Below are positions 7,349 to 16,074 of a DNA stretch of 38,745 nt, one piece after another (positions within the stretch are counted from its first letter, which is position 1; the number at the start of each line of letters is the position of its first letter). Source of the stretch: Treponema sp. (GTDB lineage: Bacteria > Spirochaetota > Spirochaetia > Treponematales > Breznakiellaceae); NCBI GenBank assembly GCA_031256635.1, contig JAIRQF010000122.1:1-38745 (forward strand), given 5' to 3'. A program made the position numbers and the translations under genes. The notes beneath the pieces are model-generated. The model worked only from the letters and a program-made list of their open reading frames with translations. It had not been told where the DNA came from and did not search any database.

Positions 7349-8167
7349 ATGAAAACTAAAATTATTGCGGTATTGATGACGGCGTTTATTTTAACGGGAG
7401 CGTTTGCAGGCGGCAGAAATGAAACCGCTTCATCCTCATCTTCGCCATACACAATCGAGGTTGGCGGCTCAACTTCTGTTACACCTTTGATGGAAATGTT
7501 CGCGGAGGAGTACGCTAAGGTAAAGCCAAACATCAAAGTAAACATTAACGGAACAGGTTCGGGTGACGGAATCACAAATACGGGAGTTACCTACCAGATT
7601 GGAATGTCAAGCCGTGATCTTACTCCCGCGGAACAGGGCAGAGGGTTAAAAGCTGAAATTATAGCCATTGACGGAATTGCCGTTATTGTGAACAGCGGCA
7701 ATCCTGTAACAAATCTTTCTGTTGAGCAAATACGCGGTATATACACAGGCGATATAACCAATTGGAGTCAGGTAGGAGGCGGCAGCTCTCCAATCGCGGT
7801 TGTAAGCCGCGAAGCCGGTTCAGGCACCAGAGGCGCTTTTGAAGAAATTATCGGCTTTTCAGGCAGGCTTGTAGCCGGAGCGAATGAATCTACAAGCACT
7901 GGCGCGATTAAAGCAGGCATCGCCCAGAATCCAAACGCGATTGGTTATATTTCACTCGGCTCGCTTGATAATACAGTTAAAGCGCTCTCCGTAGGAGGAG
8001 TCAGCGCTTCTTCAGCTAACGTTGTGAACGGCACATATAAAGTTGCGCGTCCTTTTATCGTACTGACAGGAAATAATGTTCACGCTGAAACTTCCGCTTT
8101 TATTCAGTGGATGCTCGGTTCCGCGGGTCAGGCTATTGTGGCAAGAAGCTGGATACCTGTAAAATAG
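7349..8167 (+). CDS. pstS: Phosphate ABC transporter, substrate-binding protein PstS
   Basis: The 272-aa protein has an N-terminal signal peptide (MKTKIIAVLMTAFILTGAFA) without a lipobox Cys, so it is probably cut by signal peptidase I and lies in the periplasm. Phosphate-binding loops are visible: GGSTSVTPLM at 39-48, the TGSGDG loop at 69-74, MSSRDL near 86-91 and SREAGSGTRGAF at 153-164. It delivers phosphate to PstCA. AAGGAG before the ATG is strong. It is first in a seven-gene operon behind the Pho-box array, so high expression under phosphate limitation is expected. Confidence 0.96.
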   Translation: MKTKIIAVLMTAFILTGAFAGGRNETASSSSSPYTIEVGGSTSVTPLMEMFAEEYAKVKPNIKVNINGTGSGDGITNTGVTYQIGMSSRDLTPAEQGRGLKAEIIAIDGIAVIVNSGNPVTNLSVEQIRGIYTGDITNWSQVGGGSSPIAVVSREAGSGTRGAFEEIIGFSGRLVAGANESTSTGAIKAGIAQNPNAIGYISLGSLDNTVKALSVGGVSASSANVVNGTYKVARPFIVLTGNNVHAETSAFIQWMLGSAGQAIVARSWIPVK

Positions 8168-8185
8168 TTCCGGCTTGTTTTATTA

Positions 8186-9382
8186 ATGAATCGAAAACTT
8201 TTAGATGTTTTTTTTAAACATCTTGTCAGCATTGTAGCCCTCTTTTCCGTTCTGGCATTGGGGGCTATTCTGCTGTTTGTTTTTACTCAGGGCAGTATGC
8301 CGTTTTTTACTTCCACTTATCCGGGAGTACGGCTGGTCGCTCAGAGGATTAATGAAATTACCGTAAACGGTATAACTTATATTGATCATGATACTTTTAT
8401 TGATATTCCGAAAAATACCGGTTTAATTTCTGTCAGTTTTCCCGGAGCTGACACGGAAGAAACGCTTGAAATTAAAATTGATTATAGCGAAAAAGATCCA
8501 AAGAAGGCTCTTTTCTTTGCGCATAACAGTGAAGTGGATATTACATACCCTGAAAGTTATGTGTATACCGTAAGCTGGACTCAAACCGGCAGCTTGGCCG
8601 CAATGCAAAAACGCCTTCACATTATTCTGCCTGAACCTCCATACAATCCTGCTAAATTTCTTGGCGGCCTTCAATGGAGTCCTGACAGGGATAAAATTTT
8701 CGGTATTTTCCCGATGATAATGGGAACTTTAATGGCGAGTTTCGGCGCGATTCTGCTTGGAGTGCCAATCGCTCTGTTATGCGCCCTTTTTATGGCGGAA
8801 TTTTTAAAACCGAAGGCAGCCTCAGTTGTCCGCGCGGGAGTTGAGCTGCTCGCGGGCATTCCTTCTGTTGTTTACGGATTTTTCGGTCTTATGGTAATTG
8901 TTCCCTTTGTGCGCGCTTCTTTTAATATACCGTCAGGCAATACGCTTTTATCCGCGGTTGTTGTGCTTGCGCTGATGATCCTGCCGACTGTAATTACAAT
9001 CGCGGAAACTTCCCTGCGGGCGGTTCCGCTTTCCGTACGCGAAGCAAGCCTTGCGTTAGGCGCAAGCAAGATGCAGACAGCGTGGAATGTCGTTCTTCCT
9101 CACGCGAACTCAGGTGTTATCGCGGGAGTTATACTCGGTATTTCGCGCGCCGTAGGCGAGACAATGGCGGTCATTCTGGTCGCGGGAAATTCACCTCACC
9201 TGACATTTAATCCGCTGACGAGCGTAAGGACGCTGACTTCCACAATCGCGATGGAGATGGGTTACGCGTCAGGCAGGCACAGCGAGATGCTGTTCTCAAT
9301 TGGCGTAACGCTGTTCGCGATCATTTTAATTTTAAACAGCGTGATATTATGGTACCGGCGAAAAGTAGAGAAGGATTTATGA
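8186..9382 (+). CDS. pstC: Phosphate ABC transporter permease PstC
   Basis: The 398-aa inner-membrane permease has TM1 at about 12-34 and a core of five more helices from about 172. The coupling region contains EASLALGASKMQTAWNVVLPHA, the EAA loop that contacts PstB, and GISRAVGETMAVILVAG typical of PstC. It is longer than the usual ~300 residues because about 115 residues (roughly 50-165) separate TM1 and TM2, forming a probable extracytoplasmic domain. The start lies 18 bases after pstS and lacks a good ribosome binding site. The stop overlaps the pstA start (ATGA). Confidence 0.95.
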   Translation: MNRKLLDVFFKHLVSIVALFSVLALGAILLFVFTQGSMPFFTSTYPGVRLVAQRINEITVNGITYIDHDTFIDIPKNTGLISVSFPGADTEETLEIKIDYSEKDPKKALFFAHNSEVDITYPESYVYTVSWTQTGSLAAMQKRLHIILPEPPYNPAKFLGGLQWSPDRDKIFGIFPMIMGTLMASFGAILLGVPIALLCALFMAEFLKPKAASVVRAGVELLAGIPSVVYGFFGLMVIVPFVRASFNIPSGNTLLSAVVVLALMILPTVITIAETSLRAVPLSVREASLALGASKMQTAWNVVLPHANSGVIAGVILGISRAVGETMAVILVAGNSPHLTFNPLTSVRTLTSTIAMEMGYASGRHSEMLFSIGVTLFAIILILNSVILWYRRKVEKDL

Positions 9383-10275
9383 AAATTAAATTACCCGTTT
9401 TTTTTACGTACAGCCGCAGAGGAATAAAGAGAAATTGTATATCAATCGGAAGAAGAAAATTCCTTGACGCATTACTTTACGGCATTATGGCTTTGGCGAT
9501 GGGCGGCGTTATTTTGTCATTATTATTTGTTTTAATTTATATCTTTAGATCGCAGGCCGGGTTTCTTAACTGGACATTTCTAACAAGCGCTGAAACAGGA
9601 ATTTTGCCGATGATCGTAACAACTCTTTATGTAGTGCTTGTTTCAATTGCCGCAGCCCTTCCCGCAGGGCTTGCTGCCGCTATTTTTCTGAATGAATATT
9701 CGGGAAATTCGTTTTTTATCAGGATTCTCCGTCTTGCGATTGAAACGCTTGCCGGAATCCCGTCAATTATTTACGGTCTTTTCGGGCTTCTTTTATTCTG
9801 CCGTACGCTGAACTTCGGCCAGTCAATCATCGCGGGCTCTTTAACATTGAGCATAATGATTCTGCCTGTTATTATCAGAACTACCGAAGAATCGCTTAAA
9901 TCAATTCCGGATTCATTCAGGGAAGGTTCCCTTGCGTTAGGCGCAACAAAGTTCCAGACAATTGTCCATGTTGTGCTGCCCTCCGCTCTTCCGGGAATTT
10001 TAACTTCTGTAATTCTCGCCATAGGCCGCGTTATCGGCGAGTCCGCTCCTGTTTTGCTTACGGTCGGACTTACAAAAAATATGCCACGGAGTATTTTTGA
10101 ATCCGGAAGAACTCTGACAATCCATCTTTTTTACCTTACCAATGAAGCCGTGCGGCCGGAAGATTTCGGCATCGCTTTCGCGACGGCGTCTGTGCTTGTG
10201 ATTCTTGTTGTTATTATAAATACAGCGGCAAAAATTCTTACAACTGACTTCAGGAAAAAACCGGGAGAAATTTGA
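9379..10275 (+). CDS. pstA: Phosphate ABC transporter permease PstA
   Basis: The 298-aa permease pairs with PstC to form the channel. After a basic N-terminal tail (to about residue 25) come six membrane helices. [17 protein letters not shown] is the conserved PstA/PstC stretch, and [26 protein letters not shown] is the EAA loop for Pst[18 protein letters not shown] lies in the penultimate helix region. I chose the ATG at 9379, which overlaps the pstC stop by four bases and has AAGGA just before it, instead of an upstream in-frame ATG at 9349 inside pstC. Confidence 0.95.
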   Translation: MKIKLPVFFTYSRRGIKRNCISIGRRKFLDALLYGIMALAMGGVILSLLFVLIYIFRSQAGFLNWTFLTSAETGILPMIVTTLYVVLVSIAAALPAGLAAAIFLNEYSGNSFFIRILRLAIETLAGIPSIIYGLFGLLLFCRTLNFGQSIIAGSLTLSIMILPVIIRTTEESLKSIPDSFREGSLALGATKFQTIVHVVLPSALPGILTSVILAIGRVIGESAPVLLTVGLTKNMPRSIFESGRTLTIHLFYLTNEAVRPEDFGIAFATASVLVILVVIINTAAKILTTDFRKKPGEI

Positions 10276-10276
10276 T

Positions 10277-11032
10277 ATGAACAATTACAAAATTGACGTT
10301 AAGAATCTCGATCTTTTTTACGGTGATTTTCAGGCGCTTATAAATATTAACTTTACAATTAACAGGGGAGATGTTACAGCTCTTATCGGGCCTTCCGGCT
10401 GCGGTAAATCGACATTTATCAGAATATTAAACCGTATGAACGATCTTATTCCATCATGCCGCATAACGGGACAAGCGCTTATGGATGGAAAAGACATTTA
10501 CAATGATATTGATGTGACAGAGCTTCGCAGCCGTGTCGGGATGGTATTCCAAAAACCGAACCCTTTTAACATGACGGTATTTGACAATGTCGCGTACGGA
10601 AAGCGGATGCAGGGAGTGAAAGATAAAAGAGCGCTTGCTGATATTGTTGAAACATCGCTTAAGAAAGCCGCGCTATGGAATGAAGTAAAAGACAGATTGA
10701 AAAGGCCCGCGCAGGCGCTTTCAGGCGGACAGCAGCAGCGGCTCTGTATCGCAAGGAGCATCGCGATGGAGCCTGAAATAATTTTAATGGATGAGCCGAC
10801 AAGCGCCCTTGATCCAATCGCGACAGGCCGCATTGAAGAACTTATCGTGGAGCTGAAAAAGGATTATACCATTATCCTTGTAACGCACGCGATGCACCAG
10901 GCGTCCCGTGTCAGCAGCAGAACGGCTTTTTTTCTGCTTGGTGAATTGATAGAATATAATGATACAAGGGAAGTGTTTACAAACCCGCGCGATAAACGGA
11001 CAGAAGATTATATTTCCGGAAGATTCGGTTAA
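10277..11032 (+). CDS. pstB: Phosphate ABC transporter ATP-binding protein PstB
   Basis: The 251-aa cytosolic ATPase energises phosphate import. It shows Walker [10 protein letters not shown] (38-46), a Q-loop VFQKPNPF typical of PstB, the signature ALSGGQQQR (147-155), Walker [13 protein letters not shown] (168-179) and the switch His in VTHAMHQA. Length and motif order are normal for the family. A GGGAG ribosome binding site overlaps the end of pstA, with one base between the two genes. Confidence 0.97.
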   Translation: MNNYKIDVKNLDLFYGDFQALININFTINRGDVTALIGPSGCGKSTFIRILNRMNDLIPSCRITGQALMDGKDIYNDIDVTELRSRVGMVFQKPNPFNMTVFDNVAYGKRMQGVKDKRALADIVETSLKKAALWNEVKDRLKRPAQALSGGQQQRLCIARSIAMEPEIILMDEPTSALDPIATGRIEELIVELKKDYTIILVTHAMHQASRVSSRTAFFLLGELIEYNDTREVFTNPRDKRTEDYISGRFG

Positions 11033-11045
11033 GGGAGGTTTTTAT

Positions 11046-11711
11046 ATGCAGTCAAGAAAATTTTTTTCGGAAGAACTGAACCGCCTGCGCCAGGATATTC
11101 TGGCTGTAGCGATCAGGGTTGAGGAAAACATCGGCAAGGCGCTTACGGCGCTAAGAACGCGTGATTCAAAACTTGCCGCGCAGGTGCGCGCCGATGACGC
11201 CGAAGTTGACGCGCTTCAATATAAAATCGAAGATGACGCCGCGATTTTAATCGCTACCCAGCAGCCTGTCGCGCGGGATCTCCGCGAGATGGTAACAATT
11301 TTTAAACTTACAGGCAGTATCGAAAGAATAGGCGATCACGCCGTGCATCTTGCCAAAGCCGCGAAAAAACTTTCAAAGAAAGGGGAATCTCCCTTTTCGG
11401 CGCAGGAGCATCTTGAAAAAATGGCGCATACAGGCCAGCTTATGATCCGCGCGGCGATTTCCGCCTATATGACGCAGAATTCACAGGCGGCGCGGGAAGC
11501 AGCTCTTATGGACAACATGATTGACAGCGAACATAAACTGTTAACGGAAAATATTTTAAAGGTGATGAAAAAAAATCCGGCTCTTGTAAAAACCGCGGTT
11601 CAGATACTTAATACATCCGGTCAGCTTGAAAGGCTGGGAGATCACATAACAAATATCTGCGAAGCTGTCATCTATATGGCCGAAGGCAAGCATGAGGAAT
11701 TAAATGAGTAG
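11046..11711 (+). CDS. phoU: Phosphate signalling protein PhoU
   Basis: The 221-aa protein is all-helical with the two repeated three-helix PhoU units. Each contains the metal-binding signature (TGSIERIGDHAVHLAK near residue 92 and SGQLERLGDHITNICE near 195). PhoU links PstB to the sensor kinase and damps the Pho response when phosphate is plentiful. The ATG at 11046 is preceded by AAGGGAGG, a far better start than the in-frame upstream codon inside pstB. It overlaps the response-regulator gene by eight bases, so the two are translationally coupled. Confidence 0.95.
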   Translation: MQSRKFFSEELNRLRQDILAVAIRVEENIGKALTALRTRDSKLAAQVRADDAEVDALQYKIEDDAAILIATQQPVARDLREMVTIFKLTGSIERIGDHAVHLAKAAKKLSKKGESPFSAQEHLEKMAHTGQLMIRAAISAYMTQNSQAAREAALMDNMIDSEHKLLTENILKVMKKNPALVKTAVQILNTSGQLERLGDHITNICEAVIYMAEGKHEELNE

Positions 11712-12408
11712 GTCCTCTGTTCTTGTTATCGAAGATGATCCTGCCATTCAGGAACTGCTTTCCCATACAATGTCAAAAGAAGGCTGGAAAATTTTTCAGG
11801 CAAAATCCGGCGAAGAGGGATTGAAAATATTAAAAACAGAAAGGGTAAATTGTATACTGCTTGATATCATGCTGCCTGGCATGGACGGCCTGAAAGCGCT
11901 TAAAAAAATAAAGGAAATTGATCAATGTAAAAATGTGCCGGTGATAATGACAACGGCAAAAGGCGAAGAAACTGATATTGTTACAGGGCTTGAGCTTGGC
12001 GCGGATGACTATGTCGTAAAGCCGTACAGCCCAAAAGTTTTAATTGCGCGAATCCGCGCCGCTGTCCGCCGGCAGGAAGAAGACAGCCTGTCATCTTCAG
12101 TAAATGTTTGGCAGCAGGGCGGACTTAAGCTTGACGCTGATCGTCATATTGCAGCGCTTGGCGGCAGGGAGCTGGATCTTTTCGCAACTGAATTTGAGCT
12201 TTTAAAACTTTTTATGTCCAATCCTGAAATTGTATTTTCGCGTAACAGGATAATAGCAGCTATCCACGGTCCTGATTATCCTGTAACGGATCGTTCCGTT
12301 GATGTGCAGATACTCGGTCTTCGCAAAAAACTGGGCAGTGCCGGAGACATGATAGAAACAATCCGCGGAGTCGGCTATCGGTTTAAAGCATTTGATCAGA
12401 GAGATTAA
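11704..12408 (+). CDS. phoB: Phosphate-regulon response regulator PhoB
   Basis: The 234-aa protein has a receiver domain (1-120) and an OmpR/PhoB winged-helix DNA-binding domain (about 130-230). The receiver acidic pocket is Glu10/Asp11/Asp12, the phospho-acceptor is Asp54 in LLDIMLPGMDG, and the switch residues are in MTTAKG and VVKPY (Lys106). The effector has ATEFELLKLFMSNP and RSVDVQILGLRKKLG, followed by the IRGVGYRF wing, a PhoB hallmark. It is probably phosphorylated by the kinase encoded next, and its target is probably the 11-bp repeat array before pstS. Confidence 0.94.
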   Translation: MSRSSVLVIEDDPAIQELLSHTMSKEGWKIFQAKSGEEGLKILKTERVNCILLDIMLPGMDGLKALKKIKEIDQCKNVPVIMTTAKGEETDIVTGLELGADDYVVKPYSPKVLIARIRAAVRRQEEDSLSSSVNVWQQGGLKLDADRHIAALGGRELDLFATEFELLKLFMSNPEIVFSRNRIIAAIHGPDYPVTDRSVDVQILGLRKKLGSAGDMIETIRGVGYRFKAFDQRD

Positions 12409-12422
12409 AACAGGAGATCATT

Positions 12423-14234
12423 GTGACAATTTTTAGAAAAAGCATGATAACATTAAGCGCCGCAGTTCTTGGCTTTACTCTAATATTCGCCGCGTCTGTT
12501 TTGATTTTTATGAACTCTTTCTATTATGAAATAAATATGAAAAGCCTTGAAAACACGGCTAAAACATTAATGGCGGCAGCCGGAAACGATCGCCTTAACG
12601 CGATATTTTCACATAACGAAGAAAATCAGGATTTTAATTTTCTGCCGCTGGGCGCGGATGATGTTTACCGGCTTACTTTGATTGCTCCCTCCGGTTTTGT
12701 TTTATGGGATTCACATGTTTCTGACAGGCTTGTAAATCATATTGACCGCGAAGAAGTTATTGCCGCGCTTGAAGGCAAAGAAGGAAGCTCAAGGCGCGAA
12801 TCAATTAGTACAGGAATGAAACGTATATACTATTCGCTTCCTGTTTTTAACGGCGGCAGTACAATCGGAGTATTCAGGCTTTCAATTTCAATTCCTGGAT
12901 TTTGGGCGCGGATTTCTCCCGTTTTAATTCCGTTTACTGTCTTTTTTTGCCTGTTTCTGCTTGCCGCTTTTTGGGCGATTATTGCGTATTCGCGCTCTCT
13001 TTCAGCATCGTTCGGGCGGCTTGTAAACATTGTTCGGCCGAGCGCGCCGCTTCTTTCCGGCCTTGAAACCAGCGAGCCTGTTTCGCCTGAATTCCTGAGT
13101 CTTGAAAAAACTCTGCGCGCGATGACACAGGAGCTTAACCTTCGCTTTGAACAGGCAAAATCAGAAGGCAGCCGGCTGGAAGCCATTCTGAACGGAATGT
13201 CCGAAGCTGTTTTCGCAATGGACAACTCTTTAAAACTGCATCTTGTAAATCCGAAAGCAAAAGAGATTTTTTATCTTGCGGATAACAATGATATTCCCGT
13301 TTTAAAAGAAAATACGCTGACATTGCTGGAAGCGACGCGATCCACGGAACTAACTGATATCGCGAAGAAAGCGGTTTCTTCCGGCGTTCCTTTTGAAACT
13401 GAACTGACGTTTCACGCCGGATTATCGGGCACTAAACATTTTCAGGTTTACGCTTCTCCTCTTGTCAGGGACAATAATGCTGATAATGACAGCGGCGGAG
13501 CCGTTCTTGTGCTGCAGGAGATCACGCGCCTTGTTAAACTGGAAAAAATACGCAAAGATTTTGTCGCGAATGTATCGCATGAACTGCGCACGCCAATCCA
13601 GCTTATCAAGGGATTTTCTGAAACCTTGCTGGACGCGGAAAAAATGCTTAAGGAAAATATTCACTTTGTTGATATTATTCACAAGAATGCAATAGTAATG
13701 GAAAATCTTACCAATGACTTGTTAATGCTCAGCAGCCTTGAAAACGCTGATACTCGTGATATGGAAGACTGTCAAATCGCCGCGCTGATTAACGAAGCGG
13801 TATCATCCGTGGAACCGCAGGCAAGGAAAAAGAAAATTGAAATAATTGTCAAATGCAATGAAGATTTTAGCGCCGTGCTTTACGGTTCTTTAATTATTCA
13901 GGCATTGATTAATCTGATTGACAACGGAATTAAATATTCTCCTGCTAAATCCAAAATTTGGGTCAACGCGTTCATGAGCGGCGAATCAGATTTAATATTC
14001 GAAGTGCGCGATAAAGGTATTGGGATTCCTTCTGAGCATCTGGAACGTATTTTTGAAAGATTCTACCGCGTTGACCGCCGTGAAAAAGGCGGTACAGGGC
14101 TTGGGCTTTCCATCGTTCGGCATATCGCGCTTCTTCACAACGGAAATGCCGAAGCGGAAAGTCATGCGGGCAAGGGATCAGTTTTCAGGATTATTATTCC
14201 CAGTAAGAATATGGATCATAATAATCATCATTAA
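12423..14234 (+). CDS. phoR: Phosphate-regulon sensor histidine kinase PhoR
   Basis: The 603-aa membrane kinase has TM1 at about 9-31, an extracytoplasmic sensor region (32-163), TM2 at about 166-190, a linker, a PAS domain (about 250-365, LEAILNGMSEAVFAMDN), the dimerisation box with phospho-His386 in FVANVSHELRTP, and an ATPase domain with the N box INLIDNGIKYSP, DKGIGIP and GTGLGLSI. This matches the PhoR class with a PAS domain between membrane and His box. The start is GTG, preceded by CAGGAG. Its last 41 bases, coding the odd tail NMDHNNHH, overlap the end of the opposite-strand FKBP gene. Confidence 0.93.
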   Translation: MTIFRKSMITLSAAVLGFTLIFAASVLIFMNSFYYEINMKSLENTAKTLMAAAGNDRLNAIFSHNEENQDFNFLPLGADDVYRLTLIAPSGFVLWDSHVSDRLVNHIDREEVIAALEGKEGSSRRESISTGMKRIYYSLPVFNGGSTIGVFRLSISIPGFWARISPVLIPFTVFFCLFLLAAFWAIIAYSRSLSASFGRLVNIVRPSAPLLSGLETSEPVSPEFLSLEKTLRAMTQELNLRFEQAKSEGSRLEAILNGMSEAVFAMDNSLKLHLVNPKAKEIFYLADNNDIPVLKENTLTLLEATRSTELTDIAKKAVSSGVPFETELTFHAGLSGTKHFQVYASPLVRDNNADNDSGGAVLVLQEITRLVKLEKIRKDFVANVSHELRTPIQLIKGFSETLLDAEKMLKENIHFVDIIHKNAIVMENLTNDLLMLSSLENADTRDMEDCQIAALINEAVSSVEPQARKKKIEIIVKCNEDFSAVLYGSLIIQALINLIDNGIKYSPAKSKIWVNAFMSGESDLIFEVRDKGIGIPSEHLERIFERFYRVDRREKGGTGLGLSIVRHIALLHNGNAEAESHAGKGSVFRIIIPSKNMDHNNHH

Positions 14235-14910
14235 TTATTTCGAGTAATTCCACATCAAAGATTAATGTTGAAAAGGCCGGTACATACCCTTGAATACCGT
14301 CTCTCCCGTAAGCAAGGTTTGAAGGTATATAAAAACGGTATTTACTTCCCACGCTCATCAGCATTACACCTTCTGTCCAGCCGGGTATAACCATATCCAA
14401 CGGGATATACGCTCCATCCTCTTCGTATGATTCGTCAAACAATGTGCCGTTTGTTAAAGTCCCGGTGTAATGTACTCTGACCATGGAAAAATTCTCCGGT
14501 TTTTCACCTTCAGTATCTTCGAGAATTTCATACTGGAGACCGCTTTGCGTAACATGTATGCCGGGACGCTGGCTGTTTTTAAAAAGATACTCTTCTTCAA
14601 CGGCGCGGTTTTCCTCCGCTATTTTTTCCATCGCGTCATACAGGGCGGTTTCAATGATTTCCATCGCTTCCTGCTGGCTGAACTGAGGTTCCATGTCTTT
14701 TTCCATTACCGCCCTGACGCCTTCGGTCAATGCTGTATAATCGAATTCCAGACCCAGATCGCTCAGGTCATAATTTGCGCCGATCCACATTCCAAGAGCG
14801 TAGCTAATGCGCGCTTTTTCTTCCGCTTTTCTGTAGTCTTCCTGAATAGCCTTCGCGTTTAATGCCGCCGCGCATGAAAACATGCAAAAAATGAGTATCA
14901 GTTTCTTCAT
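14194..14910 (-). CDS. FKBP-type peptidyl-prolyl cis-trans isomerase, exported (Mip/FkpA-like)
   Basis: This protein of about 238 residues has a signal peptide (MKKLILIFCMFSCAAALNAKA), a helical dimerisation arm (about 25-110, with YALGMWIGANYD as in Mip/FkpA proteins) and a C-terminal FKBP domain. FKBP motifs include VRVHYTGTLTNGTLFDES, VIPGWTEGVMLMSVGSKYRFYIPSNLAYG and STLIFDVELLEI. It should catalyse proline isomerisation outside the cytoplasm. The ATG at 14910 has AGGAG at proper spacing; another ATG six bases earlier overlaps the upstream stop but sits too close to that site. The C-terminal YYDPYSYWE is coded across the phoR overlap. Confidence 0.9.
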   Translation of the reverse strand: MKKLILIFCMFSCAAALNAKAIQEDYRKAEEKARISYALGMWIGANYDLSDLGLEFDYTALTEGVRAVMEKDMEPQFSQQEAMEIIETALYDAMEKIAEENRAVEEEYLFKNSQRPGIHVTQSGLQYEILEDTEGEKPENFSMVRVHYTGTLTNGTLFDESYEEDGAYIPLDMVIPGWTEGVMLMSVGSKYRFYIPSNLAYGRDGIQGYVPAFSTLIFDVELLEIINDDYYDPYSYWE

Positions 14911-14912
14911 TG

Positions 14913-15647
14913 TCATTCTCCTGTTTCAGGGTTTATTTCCAAAAGTTCAACAACAAAAATCAATGTAGAATAGGGCGGTATTATTACTTCTCCTGTCCAC
15001 GGATTTGAATAACCGCCAGAGCCGTAACCAAGCGCGGAAGGAATGTATAAAATATACTGGCTGCCTGTATTCATATATTGTATTCCTTCGCTCCAGCCCG
15101 GAATAACATCGCTCAGTGATAATACAATCGGCTGTCCGTATTCTATGGAACTGTCAAAAACTGAACCGTCTATAAAAGCTCCTTCATAATGCACAAGTAC
15201 GCTGTCTTCAGCGGCCGGTCTTGGCCCTGTTCCTTCAATAATGATTTCGTATTGTAAACCGCTGGATGTAATATTTATTCCGGATCTTTTTGCGTTTTCC
15301 GCCAAAAACGCTGTTTCAGCCTGCTCAGCAACAGCATTTCTTGCGCTCGATATGGAATTAAATGCCGCTTCTATCAGCTCAATTGCTTTATCATTTGTTA
15401 TCCGCGTTTCTTTACCGTTCATTATGTCGCTTATGCCTTTTATGAAATCTTCCAGTTCCGGATAAACACCGCTTGTGATCATGTTGTTTAATAAATCCGC
15501 GCCGATGCTCATACCCATGGCATAAGACGCGTCTTTATTCATGTTTTCTATTCCGGAAAAAGGATTTTCTGGTGTTTCCTTCTTGCAGGCTCCAAAAACC
15601 GCCGCAATTATTAAAATAATAATTAATAAATAATTTTTATACTTCAT
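14913..15647 (-). CDS. FKBP-type peptidyl-prolyl cis-trans isomerase lipoprotein
   Basis: This 244-aa paralogue of the next gene has a lipoprotein signal (hydrophobic run, then VFGAC with Cys21), a helical arm (DASYAMGMSIGADLL onward) and an FKBP domain with VLVHYEGAFIDGSVFDSS, DVIPGWSEGIQYM, YIPSALGYGSGGY and STLIFVVELLEI. It is likely a membrane-anchored folding helper outside the cytoplasm. I chose the ATG at 15647: the longer frame upstream lacks a signal peptide at its front, and a TTTACA-17-TATTAT promoter ends six bases before this ATG. There is no Shine-Dalgarno, so the mRNA may be leaderless. It overlaps the second FKBP reading frame region by stop-start coupling. Confidence 0.88.
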   Translation of the reverse strand: MKYKNYLLIIILIIAAVFGACKKETPENPFSGIENMNKDASYAMGMSIGADLLNNMITSGVYPELEDFIKGISDIMNGKETRITNDKAIELIEAAFNSISSARNAVAEQAETAFLAENAKRSGINITSSGLQYEIIIEGTGPRPAAEDSVLVHYEGAFIDGSVFDSSIEYGQPIVLSLSDVIPGWSEGIQYMNTGSQYILYIPSALGYGSGGYSNPWTGEVIIPPYSTLIFVVELLEINPETGE

Positions 15648-15653
15648 TTTGAG

Positions 15654-15682
15654 ATAATAGCTTATATTGAGGTAAGTGTAAA
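15654..15682 (-). promoter_or_regulatory. Promoter for the FKBP pair, adjacent to the start codon
   Basis: On the minus strand, -35 TTTACA (15682-15677) and -10 TATTAT (15659-15654) are 17 bases apart, each one mismatch from consensus. Only six bases separate the -10 from the ATG at 15647, so transcription would begin at or next to the start codon. Confidence 0.7.
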
Positions 15683-15771
15683 CACCAAGTTCGTATGGTT
15701 TGTATTCATGGCTAAATTCTAGAATTTCCATTGTCAAATTTAGTATTACTGGCGTCAGGATACTTTTTTTC

Positions 15772-15801
15772 TTGAATATTTCACTATAATTGTTGTATAA
15801 T
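15772..15801 (+). promoter_or_regulatory. Promoter directly upstream of the heptamer repeat
   Basis: -35 TTGAAT (15772-15777) and -10 TATAAT (15796-15801) are 18 bases apart. A second TATAAT lies at 15785-15790. Seven bases after the -10 stands an ATG (15809) whose frame runs through the repeat to 16078. The nearest convincing downstream gene is the lipoprotein at 16098, so the repeat is probably in its transcribed leader. Confidence 0.55.
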
Positions 15802-15817
15802 TAACCTCATGAGCAGC

Positions 15818-15939
15818 ACAGCCAACAGCCAACAGCCAACAGCCAACAGCCAACAGCCAACAGCCAACAGCCAACAGCCAACAGCCAACAGCCAACAGCC
15901 AACAGCCAACAGCCAACAGCCAACAGCCAACAGCCAACA
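15818..15939. repeat. Heptanucleotide tandem repeat, 17 perfect copies of ACAGCCA
   Basis: The 7-bp unit ACAGCCA repeats 17 times without error from 15818 to 15936, then breaks off after three more bases. It lies between the divergent FKBP operon and the lipoprotein gene at 16098. Seven is not a multiple of three, so one unit gained or lost changes the frame: the present frame from the ATG at 15809 stays open to 16078, one alternative stops almost at once, and the third runs to 16088. Perfect copies suggest recent or ongoing slippage. Both strands are spuriously open (QQPTANS-type and WLLAVGC-type peptides), which is a product of the period and not proof of a gene. Confidence 0.97.
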
Positions 15940-16030
15940 ATACCATTGTAACAATAAGATTCTTGTCAACTATACATCAGTTTTTTTCTCAATTATTTAC
16001 AAAGAAATTACTTTCTTCCTGCGGAGAAAC

Positions 16031-16074
16031 GCCTCCTGTAACGAACTTAATGCTTTATTACAGAGGCCTTTTTT
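16031..16074 (+). terminator. Intrinsic terminator or attenuator before the lipoprotein gene
   Basis: GCCTCCTGTAA (16031-16041) pairs with TTACAGAGGC (16058-16067) with one bulged base, and six T follow (16069-16074). It lies 23 bases before the lipoprotein ATG. Because the only promoter seen on this strand is at 15772, the hairpin should either end the repeat-bearing transcript or limit read-through into the gene. Confidence 0.65.

Noticed and set aside
9349-9378. Upstream ATG for pstA
   Set aside because: It lies inside pstC without a ribosome binding site, while 9379 has AAGGA and the ATGA overlap.
15648-15737. 30-residue N-terminal extension of the FKBP lipoprotein
   Set aside because: It would bury the lipoprotein signal in the chain, and a promoter lies within the stretch.
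15818-15939. CRISPR array
   Set aside because: The unit is seven bases and there are no spacers.
15755-15969. Minus-strand frames through the heptamer repeat giving WLLAVGC-type peptides
   Set aside because: A 7-bp period free of stop codons opens all frames it touches. No promoter or ribosome binding site supports these frames.
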